DNA of 64,000 nucleotides from NCBI RefSeq assembly GCF_907164555.1, contig NZ_CAJQZC010000012.1, forward strand, positions 92,818 through 156,817, written 5' to 3'. This DNA is from Paraburkholderia saeva (GTDB taxonomy: Bacteria > Pseudomonadota > Gammaproteobacteria > Burkholderiales > Burkholderiaceae). A model generated the notes under the pieces. It worked only from the letters and a program-made list of their open reading frames with translations, was not told the DNA's origin and made no database searches. Positions 1 through 8,363 of the stretch are shown in pieces; positions within the stretch are counted from its first letter, which is position 1; each line of letters starts with the position of its first letter. A program made the position numbers and the translations under genes.

Positions 1-2
1 CC

Positions 3-491
3 GTGATCTGCGCACTGGCGCTGATCGGCGGAGCTTATCTGTCGCATTCGGTGCATGCGGGTATCGTGGCCGTGGGTGAAGGACAGTTGCAGGCCGCGCT
101 GTCACTCGGACTTACGCGCACCCAGGCGCTGCGCCATGTGGTGTTGCCGCAAGCCGTCCGGATCATGGCGCCGTCATTCATCAACCAGTGGGTATCGCTC
201 GTCAAGGATACGTCACTTGCCTATATCGTTGGTGTGCCGGAATTTGCATTCCTTGCCAATCAGGTGAACAGCCGTCTGATGGTGTATCCGGTGCAGATAT
301 TTCTGTTTGCCGGTTTCGTCTATCTGGTTCTTTGTACGTCGCTCGACGCGTTTGCAACCTGGCTGCTCACTGGACGTTCCCGTCGACACGCTAACCGGGC
401 AACGACGTCGATGCACGAGGGGGACCGCGCCATCACGGTCAGTTCGACGGAACAATATGGGCTGCCGGTTCGCGGAGACAGGCCGACGTAA
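3..491 (+). CDS. Polar amino-acid ABC transporter permease, C-terminal part (cut by window edge)
   Basis: This is the distal part of an inner-membrane permease of the His/Glu/Gln/Arg/opine ABC family. The EAA loop that contacts the ATPase is clear (residues about 33-52: ALSLGLTRTQALRHVVLPQA). It is followed by the family's usual segment with INQWVSLVKDTSLAY and by hydrophobic stretches. The reading frame is open at base 3, but a full permease has about 220-240 residues, so the first TM helices lie upstream of the window. The last ~35 residues are hydrophilic and poorly conserved. The substrate is not visible; the amino-acid catabolic genes beside it suggest an amino acid. Confident on family, not on substrate. 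Confidence 0.85.
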   Translation: MICALALIGGAYLSHSVHAGIVAVGEGQLQAALSLGLTRTQALRHVVLPQAVRIMAPSFINQWVSLVKDTSLAYIVGVPEFAFLANQVNSRLMVYPVQIFLFAGFVYLVLCTSLDAFATWLLTGRSRRHANRATTSMHEGDRAITVSSTEQYGLPVRGDRPT

Positions 492-733
492 ACATGCCGC
501 GCACATGCCCATCGCTAAAGATCGGTTGCATGCCATGTGCGTCTGGAGGCAGGTCAGGAGCCCTGGCTTTTCGCGGCATGAGCGGCCCTCGGGTAAACAG
601 TGCCCCGATGCAAGCGAGTTTTCAGCCGACTTCTGGCACGCCAATCAAGGCCGCAATTTCAGAATTTGATACCCGTGCTCGCAAAGAACCCGCACGTATT
701 GATGCTCAAGGAGCGCGCGACTCCAGAATCTTG

Positions 734-757
734 AGACCCCGCGGTGGGGCGGGGTCT
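734..757. terminator. GC-rich hairpin between the convergent permease and dehydrogenase genes
   Basis: Perfect 9-bp inverted repeat AGACCCCGC / GCGGGGTCT with a 6-nt loop, 24 bases beyond the stop of the minus-strand dehydrogenase. There is no strong T-run on either side, so it may be a weak bidirectional terminator. The rest of the space from 492 to 780 shows no gene. Confidence 0.5.
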
Positions 758-780
758 GTGATGTCGTCTGGAAGCGCTTA

Positions 781-2058
781 TCAGACGTTGACCGGGAGGT
801 CTTTTCGCGTTGTCGCGGGCTCCGCGCCCGTCAAACTGGACGTGCTGGTAACCACGAGCTCCGTCACAGCTTCAGCAGTCGCTGCCGAGAGCGTCCACCC
901 TAAATGCCCGTGACCGGTGTTGTAGAAAATGTTGCGTCGACGACCGGCGCCAACCTTGGGCAACATGCCCGGGAGCATGGGGCGCAGGCCCGCCCACGGA
1001 ATGACGCGCGCCGTCGACATATCCGGGAAATGCTTACGCGTCCAGTTGACGAGGGGCTGGATTCGATCTGAGCGGATGTCGCGGTTCATACCGTTTAGCT
1101 CCGCCGTTCCCGCCACGCGGAAGCGATCAGCGCCAAGACGACTGGTGACAATCTTGGCGTTGTCGTCAAGCAGACTGACCCAGGGCGCGGCTTGCTGGCT
1201 TCCTGTATCGTCCAGACAGACCGTGATCGAATAACCTTTCACCGGATAGACGTTCACGTGGTCTCCCAGGTACGCGGCGAGAGCACGGCTTCCGACACCC
1301 GCACATATCACCAGCCGGTCGAAGTTATCCGTATCCGTATGACCTTCACGCATGAACGCAATTTCAAGTTCCCCATCCGCGGCCTCGGAGATGGACTGCA
1401 CGGTCGTGTCGTAGCGGAATTCGACACCCAGACGCACACAGGCCTCCGCAAGACCGCGGGTGAACTTGTGAATGTCGCCGGTCGAATCCGACTCGGTGAA
1501 AAAGCCGCCGTGGAAGTGCCCCTGAAGCGCAGGCTCAAGGGCGTGGATTTCGTCAGGCGTCACAGGGCGCCGATCAAGGCCGCCTTCACGTAGCAATGCA
1601 TTGACCTTCGTCGCCGTCTCGAACTCCTTACGGGTGGCATAAAAATGCAGAATGCCACGTCGCTCAAGGTCGAAATCGATCTGTTCCCGCTCAGCAATCG
1701 AGAACAGATGCTGGCGTGCAGCGATGGCGAGTCGCACTGTTTCGATCGTGTTGCTGCGGTAGTTCGGAATCTGGCGCAGGAACTCACCGATCCAGCTGTA
1801 CTTGTGCCAATCCGGCCGCGGATTCATGAGGAGCGGGGCGTTGCGGCTAAACATCCAGCGCAGGCCTTTCAACACGGTGGCGCGGCTATTCCAGACCTCA
1901 GCGTTACTGGCGGAGAGTTGTCCGCCGTTGGCAAATGAAGTTTCCATTGCCGCATAGCGATGACGTTCGAGAACGGTGACGCGGTAACCGCGACGGGCGA
2001 GGGCGTAAGCAGTCGTGACGCCGGTAATGCCGGCGCCAATGATGGCGATGTGGGACAT
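781..2058 (-). CDS. FAD-dependent D-amino-acid dehydrogenase / glycine oxidase-like (DadA family)
   Basis: Flavoprotein oxidoreductase of the DadA/DAO family, 425 aa from the ATG at 2058. The N-terminal Rossmann motif GAGITG (residues 8-13) ends in an acidic E31 for FAD ribose, and SFANGGQLSASNAEVW is the typical DadA block. Near the C-terminus NTGHGHLGWTLS is the second FAD-binding block. A start further upstream (2118) would run into the riboswitch aptamer, so 2058 is preferred although its ribosome site is weak. Known family members oxidatively deaminate D-amino acids or glycine and pass electrons to the membrane quinone pool. The tandem glycine riboswitch upstream suggests glycine, or a compound linked to it, is the physiological signal; glycine as substrate is inference. 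Confidence 0.85.
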   Translation of the reverse strand: MSHIAIIGAGITGVTTAYALARRGYRVTVLERHRYAAMETSFANGGQLSASNAEVWNSRATVLKGLRWMFSRNAPLLMNPRPDWHKYSWIGEFLRQIPNYRSNTIETVRLAIAARQHLFSIAEREQIDFDLERRGILHFYATRKEFETATKVNALLREGGLDRRPVTPDEIHALEPALQGHFHGGFFTESDSTGDIHKFTRGLAEACVRLGVEFRYDTTVQSISEAADGELEIAFMREGHTDTDNFDRLVICAGVGSRALAAYLGDHVNVYPVKGYSITVCLDDTGSQQAAPWVSLLDDNAKIVTSRLGADRFRVAGTAELNGMNRDIRSDRIQPLVNWTRKHFPDMSTARVIPWAGLRPMLPGMLPKVGAGRRRNIFYNTGHGHLGWTLSAATAEAVTELVVTSTSSLTGAEPATTRKDLPVNV

Positions 2059-2111
2059 GACATGGTCCAGTGTTCGTTGAGCATTGCCGGCCGATGCTGG
2101 CCGGGACGAAT

Positions 2112-2290
2112 GCCCCATCTGTCCATGTACCTGAGAGTTTCGCCAATACCGGTGACGGCAGTAGCTCCCCTTCGGTGGGCGCGCATGCGCCGCTCTCCAG
2201 ATGTTCTCGCTGCACGGTCCTTTTGCCTGAGAGTTTCCGGGGCGGTTGCTCCGTCGGCGTCGTCGCGGATGGACGATCTCTCCCGTGCTT
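2112..2290 (-). promoter_or_regulatory. Tandem glycine riboswitch (two gcvT-type aptamers)
   Basis: Read on the minus strand, two aptamers follow each other. Aptamer 1 (about 2285 down to 2210) opens with GGGAGAG, closes with AAACTCTCAGGC and runs into AAAAGGACCG. Aptamer 2 (about 2203 down to 2112) has GGAGAG, CCGAAGGGG, AAACTCTCAGG and ATGGACAG. These are the hallmark conserved strings of the glycine riboswitch and the tandem arrangement is the cooperative form. The end lies about 53 nt before the dehydrogenase start at 2058, so it should control that gene. Promoter elements would lie between 2290 and about 2420. Confidence 0.93.
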
Positions 2291-2428
2291 CGTTGTAGAA
2301 CAGCGCAAGGCTACCCTTTCAAGGATACGACGGCAAGTATTTTCAAATTGAAGAAGTCAACGTCCCGCTCGCGTGCGTGACACGCACAATCACGCTCTGG
2401 TGACCTCCAGAAATCGCTTCGGACAATC

Positions 2429-2444
2429 CCGATATGTATATCGG
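2429..2444. promoter_or_regulatory. Palindrome CCGATAT-gt-ATATCGG in the dadA-like/ureohydrolase intergenic region
   Basis: Perfect 7-bp arms around a 2-nt centre, about 145 bp upstream of the ureohydrolase start and in the divergent promoter region. Its size suits a dimeric regulator such as a LysR protein. The string CCGATATG recurs at 9328 in front of the other LysR gene. Regulator identity is unknown. Confidence 0.45.
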
Positions 2445-2589
2445 ACTATTAGCATTTTTCTGTCGAAACTGTTTGCCTAGACTCCCTCCAGATGCACCGC
2501 TGGCCCGTCAAAACGGACAACGGCACAGCAGAGAAGCGGGCGCCCTGTGCACCTCGCATATTTGAATCAGCAACAGGACGAAGGCAATC

Positions 2590-3567
2590 ATGTCTGAAAA
2601 CAGCTACGAAACTGGCCGGCTCAACTTGCCGTTTGTTGGAATCTGCACGTTCGCGAAGTCTCCGCTGTGTCTTGACTGGGACAAGCTCGACGCGGACGTC
2701 GCGGTAATGGGCGCGCCCTTCGACTGCGGTACGCAGTGGCGAGCGGGCGCACGGTTTGGTCCGCGTTCGATTCGGGATGCGTCGACGCTGTTCTCCTTCG
2801 GACACGGCGGTGCGTACGATTTCGAGGACGACGTCGTTTACCTGCCCAGCGACGAAGTGCGCATTGTCGATATCGGTGATGCGGACATGGTGCATACCAA
2901 CACGGAGAAGAGTCACGCCAACATCGAATACGGCGTGCGCAAGATCCTGGCGGCAGGCGCGTTGCCGGTAGTGATGGGAGGCGATCACTCGATCAACATT
3001 CCGTGTATCAATGCGTTCGAAGGTCAGGAGCCGTTTCATATCGTCCATATCGACGCCCACCTCGATTTCGTCGACGAGCGCCATGGCGTGCGTCATGGCC
3101 ACGGAAATCCGCTGCGGCGTGCAGCGGAAAAAAGCGTGGTATCGGGCATGACGCAAATCGGTATCCGCAACGTGTCGTCTACCGCGCGCGAAGGGTATGC
3201 ACAGGCGCGTGAGATGGGCTCGGACATAATCTCGGTGCGCGACCTTCGGCGTCTCGGCATCCAGGGTGTACTCGACCGCATTCCGAAGGGGGTGCGCTAT
3301 TACCTGACCATCGATATCGATGGCTTTGATCCGTCGATTGCGCCCGGCACGGGCACGCCCAGCCACGGCGGCCTGCTGTATTACGAAGGACTCGAACTGT
3401 TCGCTGGCCTTGCGGAACAGGGTGACGTGATCGGCATCGACCTCGTGGAAGTCGCACCCGACTATGACCATTCGGGTTCAACTTCGATCCTGGCTGCGCA
3501 ATTGCTGCTGAACACGATTGGCCGCGTGATGCATCAACGCAAAGTCAAACGACACCTTTCCCGTTAA
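2590..3567 (+). CDS. Ureohydrolase: agmatinase or guanidinobutyrase
   Basis: Cytosolic Mn2+-dependent arginase-family hydrolase, 325 aa, full length for the family. All metal-binding blocks are present: GGDHS (residues 130-134), DAHLD (155-159) and DIDGFDP (242-248). Family members release urea from agmatine, 4-guanidinobutyrate or 3-guanidinopropionate. The start is ATG after ACGAAGG. The neighbouring converging gene is a ruined 4-aminobutyrate aminotransferase, whose substrate GABA would be the product of guanidinobutyrase, so guanidinobutyrase is a reasonable guess. Sequence alone does not settle substrate, hence no gene symbol. Confidence 0.9.
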   Translation: MSENSYETGRLNLPFVGICTFAKSPLCLDWDKLDADVAVMGAPFDCGTQWRAGARFGPRSIRDASTLFSFGHGGAYDFEDDVVYLPSDEVRIVDIGDADMVHTNTEKSHANIEYGVRKILAAGALPVVMGGDHSINIPCINAFEGQEPFHIVHIDAHLDFVDERHGVRHGHGNPLRRAAEKSVVSGMTQIGIRNVSSTAREGYAQAREMGSDIISVRDLRRLGIQGVLDRIPKGVRYYLTIDIDGFDPSIAPGTGTPSHGGLLYYEGLELFAGLAEQGDVIGIDLVEVAPDYDHSGSTSILAAQLLLNTIGRVMHQRKVKRHLSR

Positions 3568-3589
3568 TTGTCTGGCGCTTCGCGCGGCG

Positions 3590-4732
3590 CGGCTGACGTC
3601 CTGGCCCCCAGTCGCATCGGGTGGCAAAAGGCCTTCACGACCCGGGCCACTTCGGCACTGCGCCGCCGTGGGCCGCATTAAATGTGTCACCGTCAGAACC
3701 TCGAAACATCGGGCCGACGCGCCGTTGAACACCGGGTCAGGTGCGCCGGTCTTCTGGTCGACGGACCCGGCCGCGACCATGCTGCCCGGACCGCGTACTT
3801 CGGCGAGTTGCGGCAACCTTGCCTGAATGCTGGCAAGTCGCTCCTTCAGTTGCGTGCCAAGGTTGATCGCACGCGCCGGGAGATCTTCTTCCGCGATTAC
3901 GTCGAGAACCGCGCATGCTGCGGCAATTGCGAGCGGGTTACCCGCATAGGTGCCGCCGAGACCGCCCGGTTGCGCAGCGTCCATCAGGTCGGCGCGCCCG
4001 ACTACGCCTGACAGTGGCATGCCGCCCGCGAGACTCTTCGCGATCGTCATCAGGTCAGCTTCGACGTCGTAGTGCTGCATCGCGAACAGCTCGCCCGTAC
4101 GCGCAAAGCCAGTCTGGATTTCGTCGGCAATCAGCAGGATGCCGTACTGGTCGCAAAGGGCACGCAGCCCGCGCACGAATTCCGTGGGTGCCATGTAGAA
4201 CCCGCGCTCGCCTTGCACCGGCTCGAAGATGAAGGCGGCGACACGCAGCGGATCGATGTCGACTTTAAAGCGCTGGCGCAATACCGTCCAACGCATCTTC
4301 AACGCTGATGCCGTGCAATTCACACGGATATGGCGCGTGACAGGTCTCGCCCGGGAACGGCCCAAAGCCGATCTTGTACGGAGCGACCTTGCCGGTCAGC
4401 GCCATGCCCATCATTGTGCGGCCGTGGAATCCACTGTTGAAGGCGATAACACCCGAACGGCCGGTCGCTGCGCGGGCGCTCTTGATCGCGTTTTCAACGG
4501 CTTCGGCACCCGTCGTAAAGACCGCGGTTTTCTTCGGCCGCGAGCCGGGTGCGAAGCGATTGATCTTCTCTGCGAGTTCGACGTATGACGCATACGGGAC
4601 GATCTGGTACGCGGAATGGATAAAGCCCTCGTCGAGCTGTTTGCGGATTGCCGCCACGATCTTCGGATGGCGGTGACCTGCATTGTTGACGGCGATCCCG
4701 CTTGCGAAGTCGATGAAGCGGCGCCCTTCGCA
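3590..4732 (-). pseudogene. 4-aminobutyrate aminotransferase remnant (gabT-like)
   Basis: PLP-dependent class III aminotransferase sequence broken in at least three ways. The recognisable protein starts at about 4732 (CEGRRFIDFASGIAVNNAGH) with its first ~35 residues missing and an in-frame stop just upstream. The frame is then lost near 4285-4300: DALDGI in one frame continues as FKVDIDPLRVAAFIFEPVQG in another. The active-site region is still readable (DEIQTGFARTGELFA; IAKSLAGGMPLSGVVG with the Schiff-base lysine). After TGAPDPVFN (about 3745) the C-terminal domain no longer resembles GabT. Such damage cannot give an active transaminase. It probably once handled GABA made by the adjacent ureohydrolase. 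A sequencing error could explain one frameshift but not the missing ends. Confidence 0.85.
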
Positions 4733-4750
4733 TTGACAGATTGATATGCA

Positions 4751-5764
4751 TCAACGCTCGCCATGTAGCGTTCGTGCTCGGCCCCGTGTCTGATTCGGAT
4801 CAGCCGGCGCGGAGGCGCGGCGGCCTCGCTTCGCCTCAGTCAACTCGGACGGTCGCCGTGCCGACGCCGCCGACGCTCCGCGCTCGACGAGAAAATCGCG
4901 AAACAGCGCGGCAACCTGCGGAAGGCGCTTATCGGACGTATGCATCACATACCAGTCTTTTTCGACCGGATTGCCGGACAACGGAAGCAGTGCCAAAAGT
5001 CCTGCCTGGAACTCGAGCGCGCAAGCGTGCAATGACAGGAAGGCGATGCCTAGACCGGCTTCCACCATTTGCTTGATTGCTTCGTTGCTCGATAGCTCCG
5101 AGCCGATATGAAGCGTGCGGCCGTCATTCTTGAAGAGACTTTCGACGGTGGCGCGAGTGCCAGCGCCACGCTCCCGCACCAGTAGATTTGCCGACTCGAG
5201 GTCCTTAAGTGAAAGTCGCCTGTGCTGCATCAGCGGGTGCGACGGAGAAGCAACGAACGCCATCGGGTGCTTTGCGAAGGCCGTGGCAACTGTTCGTAAC
5301 TCTCGCGGGGGACTTCCCATTACAGCCAGATCGATCTCGTGCGTCGCAAGCATCCGGATGATGTCATCCCGATTGCCGACCTTGAAGGTCACCTTCACGT
5401 GTGGTCGCTGCTCAGTGAATTGAACGAGCAGTGGCGGAATAAGGTATTCGGCGGTTGTGATTGCTCCGATCCGCAGGGTGCCCCCGAGCTCGCCCCGCAG
5501 CGCGGCGACTTCGTCTACTCCTTCATTCCACAGGTCGAGAATCTCCAACGCGTATCGCGCAAGAAGATCGCCCGCGGCGGTGAGCTGGACACCACGCCCG
5601 ACCCGCTGCACGAGTGGTGCACCTGCGGCTTCTTCCAGCAATCGAATCTGAAGGGAAATCGCCGGCTGGGTGAGGTGCAGTTCCTCCGCCGCGCGAGAGA
5701 TGCTGCCCAGCTTGGAGACCATGTCCAGCGCTTTCAGCTGACGAAACGTTGCAGTCTTTAACAT
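4751..5764 (-). CDS. LysR-family transcriptional regulator (CbbR/CysB-like type)
   Basis: About 337 aa from ATG 5764 (MLKTATFRQL); an in-frame start at 5785 is possible. The N-terminal winged HTH reads FRQLKALDMVSKLGSISRAAEELHLTQPAISLQIRLLE in spaced form (residues about 6-42). The effector domain follows with LRIGAITTAEYLIPPLL and ends near FLVERGASA. The last ~35 residues are basic and low-complexity (RRPSELTEAKRGRR...) and exceed the normal family end. They lie exactly where the gabT remnant lost its start, so the tail may be a by-product of a deletion. Divergent from the HAD-like/NADH dehydrogenase pair at 5888, which it may control. Confidence 0.85.
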   Translation of the reverse strand: MLKTATFRQLKALDMVSKLGSISRAAEELHLTQPAISLQIRLLEEAAGAPLVQRVGRGVQLTAAGDLLARYALEILDLWNEGVDEVAALRGELGGTLRIGAITTAEYLIPPLLVQFTEQRPHVKVTFKVGNRDDIIRMLATHEIDLAVMGSPPRELRTVATAFAKHPMAFVASPSHPLMQHRRLSLKDLESANLLVRERGAGTRATVESLFKNDGRTLHIGSELSSNEAIKQMVEAGLGIAFLSLHACALEFQAGLLALLPLSGNPVEKDWYVMHTSDKRLPQVAALFRDFLVERGASAASARRPSELTEAKRGRRASAPADPNQTRGRARTLHGER

Positions 5765-5887
5765 TAGTGAAAGCTTATATATCAAGTAAAAACATTAAAT
5801 TGTATCGTCCTTGTCGCGACTATATCGTTCGGCCATGACGTCGGCAACCAACTCGTCGCGACGCATTCTCACTGAGGTAAGAAGGTT

Positions 5888-6391
5888 ATGACTATTGAAG
5901 CCATCGTAATGAGGCTGGACGCGGCCCTGGAGCGATTCGAAGCGGCTCCCGTTTCGAAGGAATCGGTGGACCAACGGAGCGCGATTGCGCGTTTGCTGCA
6001 TTCTGCCGAGGTCGAGGGATACCGTCTGGGTCTTGTCACCGCCTTGCCTGCGGAGCGACTCCACGCGGTTCTCGAGGAACAGTTTGGAGCGGCGTGCCTG
6101 GACTATTTTTCTGCGGTGGTGTCTGGAGATCAGCCGTTTTCCAACGGGACGAGGCTGCACCCGTACGACGTGGCCCTCCGCACTCTCGGTGTTCCGTGTG
6201 AGTGTGCCGTTGCCTGCGCCAGTAGTGAACCTGAACGGAGCGAGGCAGAGCGCTTCGGCATACCGACCTGCGTCCATCTGGAGGATATGTCTTATACAGT
6301 CACCGCCAGCCGACCGACCCGCAGACTTGCCTGGTTCGCGCGAGATTCGAAGGCGGCTCTCGCAACAATGAACGCACGTTGTGGAGCGTAG
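5888..6391 (+). CDS. HAD-like protein (CbbY/phosphatase type) lacking the nucleophile motif
   Basis: 167 aa, ATG preceded by GAGGTAAGAAGG. The C-terminal two thirds resemble the Rossmann part of CbbY-type HAD phosphatases: RLGLVTALPAERLHAVLEEQF (motif II region with T), FSAVVSGDQ, then HPYDVALRTLGVPCECAVACASS (equivalent of the KPxPDxY..VVEDS segment). The DxDxT nucleophile motif I and the cap are absent, the motif III lysine is not evident, and motif IV lacks its acidic pair. It is probably not a phosphatase; it may be a regulatory or decaying paralogue. It sits between a divergent LysR gene and ndh (39-bp gap), so it is likely co-transcribed with ndh. Confidence 0.65.
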   Translation: MTIEAIVMRLDAALERFEAAPVSKESVDQRSAIARLLHSAEVEGYRLGLVTALPAERLHAVLEEQFGAACLDYFSAVVSGDQPFSNGTRLHPYDVALRTLGVPCECAVACASSEPERSEAERFGIPTCVHLEDMSYTVTASRPTRRLAWFARDSKAALATMNARCGA

Positions 6392-6429
6392 TCGGCGAGA
6401 CGCACCACCCGGCCACAGGAAACCCGATC

Positions 6430-7785
6430 ATGAAAATTGACAACCACAACCGCCCGTCCAGCCAGGCAGCACCGCATCGCATTGTGATCGTCGGCGGCGG
6501 TGCAGGCGGTCTGGAACTTGCCACGCGGCTCGGAAACACCGTCGGTAGGGACGGGCTTGCCAGGATCATTCTGGTGGACCGCTCGCCAACCCATTTCTGG
6601 AAACCACTGCTGCATGAGGCCGCCTCCGGACAAATCGATCCGGCCAGTCATCAGATCGAATACGCAGCTCAGGCTAAGTGGAACAACTTCCATTTTGAGC
6701 AGGGTGAGTTGGAGCAAGTTGACCGGGCGCAACGCCTTGTCATGGTCGGGGCGACCGCCGACGTGGACGGGCACGAAGTGGTTCCTCGCCGTGTCCTGCA
6801 TTTTGACCGTCTGGTGCTCTCGCTCGGAAGCGTGACCAACTTTTTCGGTGTTCCCGGAGCCGAACAGCACGCGTTGAGTCTGGAGAACGTCGTCCAGGCC
6901 GAACAGTTCAGGCGAAAGCTACTTGGCGCTTGTGTGCGGGCGAACCATGTACGCGTGTCTCGCGGGCGGCAAGGCGACGCGACCGTCAGCATCAACGTCA
7001 TTGGCGCAGGTGCCACTGGGGTGGAGCTTGCAGCAGCGCTGCGCAGTACTGTACGGCTTTTGAGCGACTATCGGCTGCACGCGCTGGATCCTGTGCGAGA
7101 CATCCGTATCCGGTTGATAGAAAGCGGCCCTCGTGTGCTTCCGGCTCTTTCTGAGCGGATGTCCGCGCGGGCACAGGAGCATCTTGCGCGATTGCAGGTT
7201 GATGTCCTTACGGGTACTCGCGTGGCCGAAGTTCAGGCGAACGCCATTGTGACGGGGGCGGGAGAGCAATTACCTGGCGACATTACGATTTGGGCCGCGG
7301 GCGTGGCTGGACCGCCTGTGCTCAAGGCGCTGGACGGACTGGCATTGAACGGACTGGGCCAGGTGATGGTGAGTGCCACGCTGCAGACGCAGACCGATCC
7401 CAATGTCTTCGCGATGGGCGATTGTGCTGCGTGCCCCGCGTCGTCAAACGGCGGATTTCTACCCCCGCGGGCGCAGGTTGCTCATCAACAGGCCGTGTTC
7501 CTGAGTAACGCCCTGATGCAGGACATCCGTGGTCGTCCGATTCCTGCGTTCACATACCGGGACTTGGGTACGCTACTGTCGTTTGGCCGGAATGGTGCAG
7601 TCGGCCATCTTGCCAGCGGTGTTATGTCTCGAACGGTCTTCGTCGAGGGCTGGGCCGCGAGCGTGATGTATAAGATGCTGTACCGGAAGCATCTACTGGT
7701 TCTCACCGGCTTTACCCGGATGGCGCTTGATACTGCGAGTCACTGGTTGCGAAGCCGTATCAGTCCCGCCATCAAGCTCCATTAG
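6430..7785 (+). CDS. ndh: Type II NADH dehydrogenase (NDH-2), FAD-dependent
   Basis: 451-aa single-subunit NADH:quinone oxidoreductase. ATG 6430 is chosen because ACAGGAAAC lies just upstream; an upstream TTG (6379) lacks this. FAD-binding GGGAGG is at residues 22-27, NADH-binding GAGATG at 192-197, and the second FAD block FAMGDCAA has D331. The C-terminal MYKMLYRKHLLVLTGFTR and basic RSRISPAIKLH are typical of the NDH-2 membrane-anchoring tail. It transfers electrons from NADH to quinone without pumping protons. It follows the HAD-like gene directly, probably in one operon. Confidence 0.9.
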   Translation: MKIDNHNRPSSQAAPHRIVIVGGGAGGLELATRLGNTVGRDGLARIILVDRSPTHFWKPLLHEAASGQIDPASHQIEYAAQAKWNNFHFEQGELEQVDRAQRLVMVGATADVDGHEVVPRRVLHFDRLVLSLGSVTNFFGVPGAEQHALSLENVVQAEQFRRKLLGACVRANHVRVSRGRQGDATVSINVIGAGATGVELAAALRSTVRLLSDYRLHALDPVRDIRIRLIESGPRVLPALSERMSARAQEHLARLQVDVLTGTRVAEVQANAIVTGAGEQLPGDITIWAAGVAGPPVLKALDGLALNGLGQVMVSATLQTQTDPNVFAMGDCAACPASSNGGFLPPRAQVAHQQAVFLSNALMQDIRGRPIPAFTYRDLGTLLSFGRNGAVGHLASGVMSRTVFVEGWAASVMYKMLYRKHLLVLTGFTRMALDTASHWLRSRISPAIKLH

Positions 7786-7822
7786 CTTGCGACGCTGAAC
7801 AAAAGCAGATTGGTTCGCCCTG

Positions 7823-7856
7823 GACACCGACACACGCTGTCGCGCGCGTCGGTGTC
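7823..7856 (+). terminator. Hairpin downstream of ndh
   Basis: Perfect 9-bp arms GACACCGAC / GTCGGTGTC with a 16-nt GC-rich loop, 38 bases after the ndh stop. The T-run is short (GCTTTGC), so termination may be modest. Confidence 0.55.
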
Positions 7857-7859
7857 GCT

Positions 7860-8363
7860 TTGCGGTCTACGTACTTGTTTGCCCGTGCGCCGCGTCAGTC
7901 AACGAACCACACACGTTCGCCTCGTCTACTCCGCCCGTGAGTATCCATTCGAATCTCCCGGCAGTTGCATGCCGTGTCGCTCGCCGCGATGGTCGACGGC
8001 TCCAGTGCTTCTGCGCACCCGGACGATGCGCCGAGGGTCGATCGATAGTGACGAGGGCCCAACGGCCTCGTGCGATTCGAACGGCAATCACGGTGACGCC
8101 TTTGTCGGGGCAAGCCGGTGAGAATTTTGCCTCCCATGAGTCAGGCTATTGAGGGGGACATGGATTTTCTGATAACCACTACGAGGACCCCGGACGTGAC
8201 ACTTTTACTTGCGAAGCGGTGATACTTCTATTTTGGTCTACAGTCGCGCGACAAGCTGAAAGTCCAGACGTCTCACGTAATGCCCGGGACCGGAAAAGTG
8301 GGGTACGTGAGGCATCTTGCCGTCGTCCCTGTCACGCTCACCGGGCGGTAGCGCTTCGCAATC
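7860..8363. other. Gene-free interval between ndh and a convergent LysR gene
   Basis: About 500 bp. Short open frames exist on both strands but none has a recognisable product or ribosome site. It contains a 23-bp-period direct repeat at 8196-8233 that resembles an insertion-sequence end, so the interval may be the footprint of a lost mobile element. Confidence 0.5.
8196..8233. repeat. Imperfect direct repeat, possible relic IS end
   Basis: GTGACACTTTTACTT (8196-8210) is followed 23 bases later by GTGATACTTCTATTT (8219-8233), 12 of 15 identical. Tandem subterminal repeats with this period are common at transposase-binding ends. No transposase ORF adjoins it. Confidence 0.4.

Noticed and set aside
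2449..3471. A 340-codon minus-strand ORF opposite the ureohydrolase
   Set aside because: Complete antisense overlap with a well-supported enzyme; His/Arg/Val-rich composition is the usual shadow of a GC-rich gene.
7810..8137. Possible transposase remnant in the gap after ndh
   Set aside because: None of the three frames on either strand shows a DDE or HTH pattern; only the repeat at 8196-8233 hints at a mobile element.
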